The notes under the pieces: model-generated
Database searches by the model: none
Told to the model about the DNA's origin: nothing
Seen by the model: only the letters and a program-made list of their open reading frames with translations
Origin: SAR324 cluster bacterium
Lineage (GTDB): Bacteria; SAR324; XYD2-FULL-50-16
Direction of reading: 5' to 3'
Assembly (NCBI GenBank): GCA_002401295.1
Contig: NVSR01000044.1
Coordinates: 11,456-19,082, forward strand
Length of the DNA: 7,627 bases
Part shown: positions 1-6,128 of the stretch, piece by piece
Layout of the letters: the number at the start of each line of letters is the position of its first letter
How positions within the stretch are numbered: position 1 is the stretch's first letter
Program-made: the position numbers and the translations under genes

Positions 1-7
1 GTGGAAA

Positions 8-913
8 ATGAATAATTTAGCTCCTGTCATTTTATTTGTTTACAATAGGTTGGATGAAACACGCAGTACTATTGATGCATTGAAAAGTAATTTTCTTGCA
101 AAAGAAAGTACTCTTTATATATTTTCTGATGCGACAAAAAAAAACACAAGTGATACAAATGTATTAAGAGTTAGGAAATATATCAAGACTATAGATGGAT
201 TTAAAAATGTTGTAATTATTGAAAGAGATGAAAACTTTGGGTTAGCAAAATCTATTATAGAAGGTGTCTCTGAAATTATAAAAAAATTTGGAAAAGTAAT
301 TGTTTTGGAAGATGACTTAGTGACAAGTAAAAACTTTCTTTGTTATATGAATCAATCTTTAGTAGCCTATAAGGACAGAGAAGATATATTTTCTATATCA
401 GGATATACAGGAGCACTTCCTTCATTAAAAAAATATAATAGTAGTACATATTTATCATATAGACCTTCATCTTGGGGTTGGGCAACTTGGGTAGATCAAT
501 GGAAAAATATAGATTGGGATATCAAGGATTATGATAAGTTCATTGAAAACCGCGAAGAAACTAAAAAGTTTAATCGTGGAGGAGTAGATATGACTCGTAT
601 GTTAAAACATTATAAAGAAGGTAAAAATAGATCTTGGGCAATACGATGGGCTTATGCTATGTATAGGGAAAATAAGCTTTGTATTTATCCGAGTATTTCA
701 AAAATACAAAATATTGGATTTGGGAAAAATGCTACCCATTGCGTAGGAATTAATATATATAAAACCACGTTAGATCTAACGTCCTTGTGTGACTTTGAGT
801 TTAGCCAAGAAAAAGAACCAAATACACAGTTAGTTAAAGAGTTTAAGTATCAATATAGTTATACAAATAAATTAATCAAAAAATCACTTAATTTTTTTGT
901 GAGTAATAGATAA
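8..913 (+). CDS. GT-A-fold glycosyltransferase, probable O-antigen/capsule sugar transferase
   Basis: Cytoplasmic, nucleotide-sugar-dependent glycosyltransferase of 301 residues; donor and acceptor cannot be read from sequence. The N-terminus (PVILFVYNRLDET, residues 6-18) is the first strand and loop of a GT-A fold. VIVLEDDL (97-104) supplies the acidic EDD that takes the place of the DXD metal/nucleotide site. SWGWATW (155-161) and SWAIRW (209-214) are the Trp-rich blocks seen in a family usually annotated as GT2-like or 'sugar transferase'. NIGFGKNATH (235-244) is a further conserved-looking block. No signal peptide or membrane span is evident. The ATG lies so close to the window edge that its Shine-Dalgarno site cannot be judged, but the family's conserved start begins right after it, so at most a few residues are missing. 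It ends 14 bases before rfbF, which suggests co-transcription and a role in building the same glycan. An A9 tract lies at 136-144. Family is fairly sure; exact function is unknown. Confidence 0.8.
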   Translation: MNNLAPVILFVYNRLDETRSTIDALKSNFLAKESTLYIFSDATKKNTSDTNVLRVRKYIKTIDGFKNVVIIERDENFGLAKSIIEGVSEIIKKFGKVIVLEDDLVTSKNFLCYMNQSLVAYKDREDIFSISGYTGALPSLKKYNSSTYLSYRPSSWGWATWVDQWKNIDWDIKDYDKFIENREETKKFNRGGVDMTRMLKHYKEGKNRSWAIRWAYAMYRENKLCIYPSISKIQNIGFGKNATHCVGINIYKTTLDLTSLCDFEFSQEKEPNTQLVKEFKYQYSYTNKLIKKSLNFFVSNR

Positions 914-923
914 AGGAAATATA
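911..923 (+). repeat. 13-base direct repeat around a ribosome site, copy 1
   Basis: TAAAGGAAATATA before rfbF; an exact second copy lies at 3670-3682 before rfbH. Both end a few bases before an ATG, so the repeat probably reflects a favoured translation-initiation sequence rather than a mobile element. Confidence 0.6.
914..918 (+). promoter_or_regulatory. Ribosome binding site of rfbF
   Basis: AGGAA lies 9 bases before the ATG at 928, just after the stop codon of the preceding gene. It is part of a 13-base block, TAAAGGAAATATA, that recurs exactly before rfbH. Confidence 0.7.
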
Positions 924-927
924 GAAA

Positions 928-1701
928 ATGAAAGTATTATTATTAGCAGGTGGATTTGGAACACGTTTAAGTGAAGAGACAGATGTCCGTCCAAAGCCAA
1001 TGGTGGAAATAGGTGGAAAGCCAATTTTATGGCATATTATGAAAACCTATTCTCAATATGGATTTAATGAGTTTGTCGTTCTTTTAGGGTATAAAGGGTA
1101 TTACATAAAAGAATATTTTACGAATTATTTTCTCCATCAAAGTGATGTCACTATTGATATGACCAATGGGAAGATGGAAGTATTAAATAATTCAAGTGAA
1201 CCTTGGAAGATTACATTGTTAGATACTGGAATTAATAGTATGACAGGTGGGCGTGTTAAGCGCGCACAAGACTTTATAGGTAATGAACCCTTTATGCTTA
1301 CCTATGGAGATGGTGTTAGTGACATTAACATTGAAGAGCTTGTAAGCTTTCATAAAGCACATGGGAAAGCTATGACAATGACATCAGTTCAACCTGATGG
1401 TAGATTTGGGGCTTTAAATATTGAAGAAAGTAATCAAGTGACACATTTTTTGGAAAAACCAAAGGGTGATGGTGGTTGGATAAATGCTGGTTTTTTTGTA
1501 TGTGAACCTAAGGTCTTTGATTATATTACAGAAGGTGACAATACTATTTTTGAGCAAGCTCCCCTACAAAACCTTGCAAAAGAAGGAGAGATTTTTACTT
1601 TTAAGCATGAAGGCTTTTGGAAACCAATGGACTCTTTGAAAGATAAAAATGATTTAAATAAATTATGGAATACAAACAAAGCTCCTTGGAAAGTGTGGTA
1701 A
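928..1701 (+). CDS. rfbF: Glucose-1-phosphate cytidylyltransferase
   Basis: Catalyses CTP + alpha-D-glucose 1-phosphate to CDP-glucose + pyrophosphate, the first step of CDP-3,6-dideoxyhexose synthesis, in the cytoplasm. The 257 residues match the usual length of RfbF. The nucleotidyltransferase signature LAGGFGTRLSEET (6-18) is followed by RPKPM (21-25), whose Lys contacts the phosphates. The metal-binding Asp region is YGDGVSD (126-132). EKPKGDGGWINAGFF (176-190) is the block that separates cytidylyltransferases of this type from the thymidylyl- and uridylyltransferases RmlA and GalU. FWKPMDSLKDK (230-240) closes the sugar site and is characteristic of RfbF. The start is fixed by the Shine-Dalgarno site at 914-918 and by the conserved MKVLLLAGG opening. 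Its stop overlaps the ATG of rfbG by one base (TAATG), so the two are probably translationally coupled. Identification is very secure. Confidence 0.97.
   Translation: MKVLLLAGGFGTRLSEETDVRPKPMVEIGGKPILWHIMKTYSQYGFNEFVVLLGYKGYYIKEYFTNYFLHQSDVTIDMTNGKMEVLNNSSEPWKITLLDTGINSMTGGRVKRAQDFIGNEPFMLTYGDGVSDINIEELVSFHKAHGKAMTMTSVQPDGRFGALNIEESNQVTHFLEKPKGDGGWINAGFFVCEPKVFDYITEGDNTIFEQAPLQNLAKEGEIFTFKHEGFWKPMDSLKDKNDLNKLWNTNKAPWKVW
1688..1693 (+). promoter_or_regulatory. Ribosome binding site that decides the rfbG start
   Basis: GGAAAG lies 7 bases before the ATG at 1701, inside the end of rfbF. The in-frame ATG at 1665 has no comparable site and would add 12 residues that overlap RfbF, so 1701 is preferred. 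Confidence 0.7.
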
Positions 1702-2798
1702 TGCACAAACTTTTTGGTGGTATATATAAAGATAAAATAGTTCTTGTAACGGGACATACAGGATTTAAAGGGTCTTGGCTTGTATATTGGCTTGAAAAAA
1801 TGGGAGCCAGGGTCATTGGTTATTCTCTAGAGGCACCAACAGAACCTAACCACCTGAGTTTACTAGAGCTAAATATCACTTCAATCATCGGCGATATTAG
1901 AGATCAAAAGAAATTGAATGAAACCTTCACAAGATATAAACCAGAGATAGTCTTTCACCTTGCAGCGCAACCCTTAGTAAGACTTTCTTATGAGGAACCT
2001 GTGGAGACTTATGAAACAAATGTAATGGGTACACTTAAAGTACTTGAAGCATGTCGCCAGACAAGTTCTGTAAAAGCCATTGTAAATATTACAAGTGATA
2101 AAGCGTATGAAAATAAAGAGTGGGTTTGGGGATATAGAGAAAATGATCCTATGGGTGGATATGATCCTTATAGTTCATCAAAGGGGTGTGCTGAACTTTT
2201 AGTTTCAAGCTATAGAAGTTCATACTTTAATTTAAATGACTATGGCACAAAACACAATATCTTAGTAGCAAGCTGTAGAGCAGGTAATGTTATTGGTGGT
2301 GGAGATTGGGCGCAAGATAGACTTATAACTGATATTATGATTGCCGTTAGTAAAGGCGAAAAGGTGAAAATCAGAAATCCTTACGCAACACGGCCTTGGC
2401 AACATGTACTTGAACCTTTAAGTGGATATTTAAATATAGGCCAAAAACTTCTAGAAGGTAAAAAAGAGTTTGCAGAAGGTTGGAACTTTGGACCATCAGA
2501 TGAGGGTTCTATCTCGGTTGAAGAAGTCGTTAAGTATATCCAAATATATTGGGATAAAATTGATTACGAACTTAACCTAAGTGAAGAACATCCACATGAA
2601 GCCAACTTACTTAAGCTAGATTGTTCAAAAGCACATATTCAGCTTGAATGGAAAGATGTATGGGACTCTCAAATGACTTTTAGCAAAATGACTTCCTGGT
2701 ATAAGGCTTATTATGAAAGTTCAAGTGTTTTAACTAAGGATGATTTAGATGCTTACATTTCAGATGCTAAAAGTAAAAATGTGCAGTGGGCTAAATAG
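1701..2798 (+). CDS. rfbG: CDP-glucose 4,6-dehydratase
   Basis: NAD+-dependent extended-SDR enzyme that converts CDP-glucose to CDP-6-deoxy-4-ketoglucose, the second step of the pathway. From ATG 1701 it has 365 residues, near the 355-360 usual for the family. The NAD-binding TGHTGFKG (17-24) is the GxxGxxG motif; HLAAQPLVRLSYE (86-98) is typical of this dehydratase. TSDK (131-134) carries the Asp-Lys pair that in CDP-glucose dehydratases replaces the Asp-Glu of dTDP-glucose dehydratases. YSSSK (157-161) is the catalytic YxxxK. RAGNVIGGGDW (193-203) and RPWQHVLEPL (231-240) form the nucleotide-sugar site. An upstream in-frame ATG at 1665 exists but would overlap rfbF by 37 bases and lacks a ribosome site; 1701 gives a TAATG coupling and the conserved N-terminus. 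The next gene starts 3 bases after the stop. Identification is very secure. Confidence 0.96.
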   Translation: MHKLFGGIYKDKIVLVTGHTGFKGSWLVYWLEKMGARVIGYSLEAPTEPNHLSLLELNITSIIGDIRDQKKLNETFTRYKPEIVFHLAAQPLVRLSYEEPVETYETNVMGTLKVLEACRQTSSVKAIVNITSDKAYENKEWVWGYRENDPMGGYDPYSSSKGCAELLVSSYRSSYFNLNDYGTKHNILVASCRAGNVIGGGDWAQDRLITDIMIAVSKGEKVKIRNPYATRPWQHVLEPLSGYLNIGQKLLEGKKEFAEGWNFGPSDEGSISVEEVVKYIQIYWDKIDYELNLSEEHPHEANLLKLDCSKAHIQLEWKDVWDSQMTFSKMTSWYKAYYESSSVLTKDDLDAYISDAKSKNVQWAK

Positions 2799-2801
2799 TA
2801 T

Positions 2802-3683
2802 ATGAAAATATTGGTTACAGGCGCAACGGGCTTTATTGGAAGAGAGTTAATTAAGAAACTTCAAAATAGTTTTGTTGTTATTGCTCTTGTTAGGGATTCT
2901 AGTGATACAACTAAACTTGAAGCAATAGATTGTAAGGTAGAGAGCTTTTCTGAATATGATGAAATAGTTGATGTTTTTGATAGATATAAATTTGCAGGTG
3001 TGATACATTTAGCTTCGAATATTCTTGTAGAACATAAAAATTCAGATATTAATAGTTTAATAGATAGCAATATAACTTTCAGTACCTTTCTTTTAGAAGC
3101 GAGTAAGAGGACGAAGGTTCAATGGTTTATTAATACAGGAACTTTTTGGCAAAACTATGAGAACAAGGGATATAATCCAGTTAACTTATATGCTGCTACT
3201 AAAGAAGCTTTTACAACGATAGCAAAGTTTTATACGCAAACAAGTGATCTAATATTTACAACAATAAAACTCAACGACACCTTTGGTCCTAATGATACCC
3301 GTGCTAAAGTTTTTAATTTATGGACAAAAATAGCTGCATCAGGTGAAAAACTTGAGATGTCTGCTGGTGAGCAGATTATAGATATTAGTTACATAGATGA
3401 TGTTGTCAGTGCCTATGAAAGACTGATCAATCTATTAGAAGAGAATGCTATTGAGCATAAAGATAAAACCTATGTAGTCAGCAATGAAGAAAGACTTAGT
3501 CTAAAAAACTTATCTCTAGTGTTTGAAAAAGTCACCAATTCTCAACTTAATATCGATTGGGGCGGTAGAGAATACCGAGATAGAGAAGTAATGATTCCTT
3601 ATGATTTAGGAGTAAATGTCCCCGGTTGGAAACAAAAGTATACACTAGAAGAAGCAATACGTAAAACAGTAAAGGAAATATAA
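2802..3683 (+). CDS. NAD(P)-dependent SDR, probable CDP-abequose/CDP-paratose synthase (4-keto reductase)
   Basis: Extended-SDR protein of 293 residues, likely to reduce the C4 ketone of CDP-3,6-dideoxy-4-ketoglucose and so set the final sugar. TGATGFIG (6-13) is the cofactor-binding GxxGxxG; HLAS (69-72) follows. NTGTFW (111-116) supplies the Ser/Thr, and YAATK (130-134) is the catalytic YxxxK. GEQIIDISYIDDVVSAY (189-205) and YRDREVM (258-264) resemble, from memory, the GEQIRDFIFVDDVV and QRDNEIM blocks of Salmonella RfbJ (CDP-abequose synthase). It sits between rfbG and rfbH, which ties it to the CDP-sugar pathway. The start has only a weak upstream AGTGGG (2785-2790). Abequose and paratose synthases differ in the C4 stereochemistry they produce, and this cannot be read here. 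An epimerase or a reductase making another 6-deoxy sugar remains possible. Family is sure; the product is inferred. Confidence 0.8.
   Translation: MKILVTGATGFIGRELIKKLQNSFVVIALVRDSSDTTKLEAIDCKVESFSEYDEIVDVFDRYKFAGVIHLASNILVEHKNSDINSLIDSNITFSTFLLEASKRTKVQWFINTGTFWQNYENKGYNPVNLYAATKEAFTTIAKFYTQTSDLIFTTIKLNDTFGPNDTRAKVFNLWTKIAASGEKLEMSAGEQIIDISYIDDVVSAYERLINLLEENAIEHKDKTYVVSNEERLSLKNLSLVFEKVTNSQLNIDWGGREYRDREVMIPYDLGVNVPGWKQKYTLEEAIRKTVKEI
3670..3682 (+). repeat. 13-base direct repeat around a ribosome site, copy 2
   Basis: TAAAGGAAATATA before rfbH, identical to the block at 911-923 before rfbF. In this copy the block also encodes the last residues and stop of the SDR gene. Confidence 0.6.
3671..3677 (+). 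promoter_or_regulatory. Ribosome binding site of rfbH
   Basis: AAAGGAA ends 7 bases before the ATG at 3685 and lies within the last codons of the SDR gene. It supports the start chosen for rfbH and belongs to the 13-base block also present before rfbF. Confidence 0.75.
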
Positions 3684-3684
3684 A

Positions 3685-5013
3685 ATGACAAAAAAAGAAC
3701 AACTAAAACAAGAGATATTAGAAAAGACTAAAGAATACTACAATCTAGTACATAAGCCTCAACAAGATAAACCTTTTGTGGAAGGTGAGAGCCGTGTGAA
3801 TTACGCAGGAAGAGTCTTTGATGAAAAAGAGATGACAAACCTTGTTGACTCATCATTAGACTTTTGGTTGACTTATGGAAGCTACTCAAAAGAGTTTGAG
3901 GCTAAACTTTCGAAATATCTTGGTGTGCGTTGGAGCCTTTTAGTTAATAGTGGTAGTTCTGCTAATTTACTTGCTTTTTATACCCTTACATCTCCCCTGC
4001 TAAATGAACGTCGCATTAACCGCGGTGATGAAGTTATTACGGTTGCAGCAGGCTTTCCTACAACAGTTGCACCTGTTGTTCAATATGGAGCAGTACCTGT
4101 ATTTGTAGATATGGAATTAACCCATTTTAATATAGATACCACGCAACTTGAAAAAGCATTAAGTCCTAAAACAAAAGCTATTATGATCGCACATACTTTG
4201 GGGAATCCATTTAATATTAAGGCAGTAAAAGCATTCTGTGATAAGCATAAGCTTTGGCTGATAGAAGACAACTGTGATGCACTCGGTTCTACCTATGAAG
4301 GTAAACCAACAGGGACATGGGGGGATATAGGGACAAGTAGTTTTTATCCTCCTCATCATATGACTATGGGAGAAGGGGGTGCTACCTATACAGATAACCC
4401 TCTTCTAAAAAAGATCATGCTTTCTATGCGCGACTGGGGAAGAGACTGCTGGTGTGAAAGTGGTGTTGATAATACCTGTGGAAAACGTTTTGGTATGAGT
4501 TTCGGTTCTCTTCCCAAAGGATATGACCATAAATATGTTTATTCTCATTTTGGTTTTAACTTGAAGGTCTCTGACATGCAAGCAGCCATTGGGGTTGCTC
4601 AACTTGAAAAATTTCCAGTATTTGTTGAAAAAAGAAAAGAAAATTTCAACAAACTTTATGATGGACTAAAAGATATCTCTGAATTAACATTATTAGAAAA
4701 GCAGCCAAACTCAGACCCGAGTTGGTTTGGCTTTATGATGACTCTTAAAGATGATGTTGATTTCACAAGAAATGAGATTGTCGAATTTTTAGAAAACAAC
4801 AAGATCCAAACTAGAAACCTTTTTGCTGGAAACATGTTAAGACATCCAATGTTTGATGATATGACTTTAAATGAAGATTATAGAGTAGTAGGTGAACTTA
4901 CTAATACTGATAAAATAATGAATGATTCTTTTTGGATAGGCTTGTATCCTGGTATGGGAGATGAGGCTCTTGAGTATATGATTAAAAAGATTAGAGAATT
5001 TATTAATAATTAA
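3685..5013 (+). CDS. rfbH: CDP-6-deoxy-4-ketoglucose 3-dehydrase (E1), PMP/[2Fe-2S] enzyme
   Basis: Removes the C3 hydroxyl of CDP-6-deoxy-4-ketoglucose using pyridoxamine phosphate. The intermediate is then reduced through its [2Fe-2S] cluster by a flavin/iron-sulfur reductase (RfbI/AscD type). It has 442 residues in the DegT/DnrJ/EryC1 aminotransferase fold. SSANLLAF (91-98) and EDNCDALGS (194-202) bind the cofactor. SFYPPHHMTMGEGG (219-232) has His224 exactly where true aminotransferases carry the PLP-linking Lys, the hallmark of the dehydrase. Four cysteines, C197, C255, C257 and C265, give C-X57-C-X1-C-X7-C, the cluster-binding spacing described for the Yersinia E1 enzyme. GFNLKVSDMQAAIGVAQLEK (290-309) is the conserved subunit-contact block. 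The start is fixed by a good ribosome site; the stop overlaps the next ATG (TAATG). No partner reductase gene is in the window. Identification is very secure. Confidence 0.97.
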   Translation: MTKKEQLKQEILEKTKEYYNLVHKPQQDKPFVEGESRVNYAGRVFDEKEMTNLVDSSLDFWLTYGSYSKEFEAKLSKYLGVRWSLLVNSGSSANLLAFYTLTSPLLNERRINRGDEVITVAAGFPTTVAPVVQYGAVPVFVDMELTHFNIDTTQLEKALSPKTKAIMIAHTLGNPFNIKAVKAFCDKHKLWLIEDNCDALGSTYEGKPTGTWGDIGTSSFYPPHHMTMGEGGATYTDNPLLKKIMLSMRDWGRDCWCESGVDNTCGKRFGMSFGSLPKGYDHKYVYSHFGFNLKVSDMQAAIGVAQLEKFPVFVEKRKENFNKLYDGLKDISELTLLEKQPNSDPSWFGFMMTLKDDVDFTRNEIVEFLENNKIQTRNLFAGNMLRHPMFDDMTLNEDYRVVGELTNTDKIMNDSFWIGLYPGMGDEALEYMIKKIREFINN

Positions 5014-6128
5014 TGAAAAAATATTTAATTAGTGGAATAGGGCCAGGCGAAGCAGGTGCAGCGCGTTTGGTGTCTCACTTAAAGGGTTTAGCAGAAGAAA
5101 ATGGTTGGAATGTCATTTATCCATATAAACATGTTTCTTTAAATCGACTTTATAAACAAAAAAGCTATTTACAGCTATGTATTGAAATAATTAAACGTTT
5201 TTTTATGCGCTTGGTGTTTATTATAAGAATTTTATTAATAAGAAATTCTAAAATACTTTTATTACACCCTCAAACCTTAGGATATAAATATTTCATTAGA
5301 TTAATTTTAAAAAATACTCATATCTATCAATACGTACTAGATAACAGTTTCTTTTGCATTAAGTCATATAACTATAAAGATAAACATGAATGTTTACAAT
5401 GTGTAAATGATTTAGATGCATGTGATAAGTCTTGTCAGGCTTTTCCAGTTAAGTATCGTAAAAAGAACAATTTAGACTTACTGAAAAAATATAAAGAATT
5501 AAGCACAAAGATAACTTTTTTAGCGCAAAGTGTTTCACAAGAAAAACTATTGAGATTACATTTTGGGATGAAGAGTAATATTAAAATAGTGGGCATGTAT
5601 ACAGGAGAAATTATTGATTGCAAATATATAGATAACTCTTCAGACTATATTGTTTATCATGGATCTGAACACGAATCTAAAGGTATTATGTATTTTTTAG
5701 AATTGGCAGAAAAACTACCTGAATTTAAATTTATTATCCCGCATGAAAAAAACAGGGTTTATCCAAATCTAGATAATGTTAAATATCAACCGTGTTCATG
5801 GGAAACAGGTTTAAAGTATTTAGTAGAAAATGCAAGGATGGTAATTAATCCAAGTCTGTGGTCAGCTCCTATAGAAGGGGCATTATTAAAGTCAATGGCT
5901 TTAAATAAACATGTTGTAGCTGTTAAAACTAAATATGGATTTGTAAATGAAATACCAGATGAAGTTTTATTCAAGGTAAGTGAAGAACAACTTGAGGATG
6001 ATATAATTAAAATTAGAAATTTTTTATCACAGAAGCTAAATGATACAAGCAAGGTGGAAAATTGGCTAAAAGAATATTTAAACAGTAGCAATCGAAGCTT
6101 AATTGATTTTTTTAGTTCAATATCTTGA
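5013..6128 (+). CDS. GT-B-type glycosyltransferase (GT4-like) with a cysteine cluster
   Basis: Predicted glycosyltransferase of 371 residues; the sugar moved is unknown. The N-terminal half starts with MKKYLISGIGPGEAGAARL (1-19), a Gly-rich donor/acceptor loop like that of GT-B enzymes. A basic, hydrophobic segment (about 55-85, rich in Ile/Leu/Arg) suggests membrane association rather than a true span. C127-X2-C130-X6-C137-X3-C141, with C115 just before, looks like a metal-binding or disulfide cluster. The C-terminal half has YHGSEHESKGIMYFLELAE (215-233), as in GT4 proteins, and VINPSLWSAPIEGALLKSMA (277-296), the block that usually carries EX7E; here those positions are A285 and K293, with E288 between them. 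Its ATG overlaps the rfbH stop by one base and has no strong ribosome site, so coupling is likely. Position next to rfbH makes it a candidate dideoxyhexose transferase, but only by context. Composition is more AT-rich than rfbH. Confidence 0.75.
   Translation: MKKYLISGIGPGEAGAARLVSHLKGLAEENGWNVIYPYKHVSLNRLYKQKSYLQLCIEIIKRFFMRLVFIIRILLIRNSKILLLHPQTLGYKYFIRLILKNTHIYQYVLDNSFFCIKSYNYKDKHECLQCVNDLDACDKSCQAFPVKYRKKNNLDLLKKYKELSTKITFLAQSVSQEKLLRLHFGMKSNIKIVGMYTGEIIDCKYIDNSSDYIVYHGSEHESKGIMYFLELAEKLPEFKFIIPHEKNRVYPNLDNVKYQPCSWETGLKYLVENARMVINPSLWSAPIEGALLKSMALNKHVVAVKTKYGFVNEIPDEVLFKVSEEQLEDDIIKIRNFLSQKLNDTSKVENWLKEYLNSSNRSLIDFFSSIS

Noticed and set aside
1665..1700. Upstream in-frame ATG for rfbG at 1665
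   Set aside because: It adds 12 residues overlapping the rfbF C-terminus, lacks a ribosome site, and is not needed for the family N-terminus, which begins well from ATG 1701.
1521..1816. Minus-strand open frames across the rfbF/rfbG junction
   Set aside because: They lie opposite two certain genes, resemble no family and have no ribosome site; they are shadows of the coding strand.
2802..3683. UDP-glucose 4-epimerase (GalE) for the SDR
   Set aside because: The protein is shorter than GalE, its blocks GEQIIDISYIDDVV and RDREVM fit the CDP-dideoxyhexose reductases better, and it lies inside the CDP-sugar cassette.
3685..5013. Sugar aminotransferase (DegT/DnrJ/EryC1) for rfbH
   Set aside because: The Schiff-base Lys is replaced by His224 and the four cluster cysteines are present, so the dehydrase call is much better.
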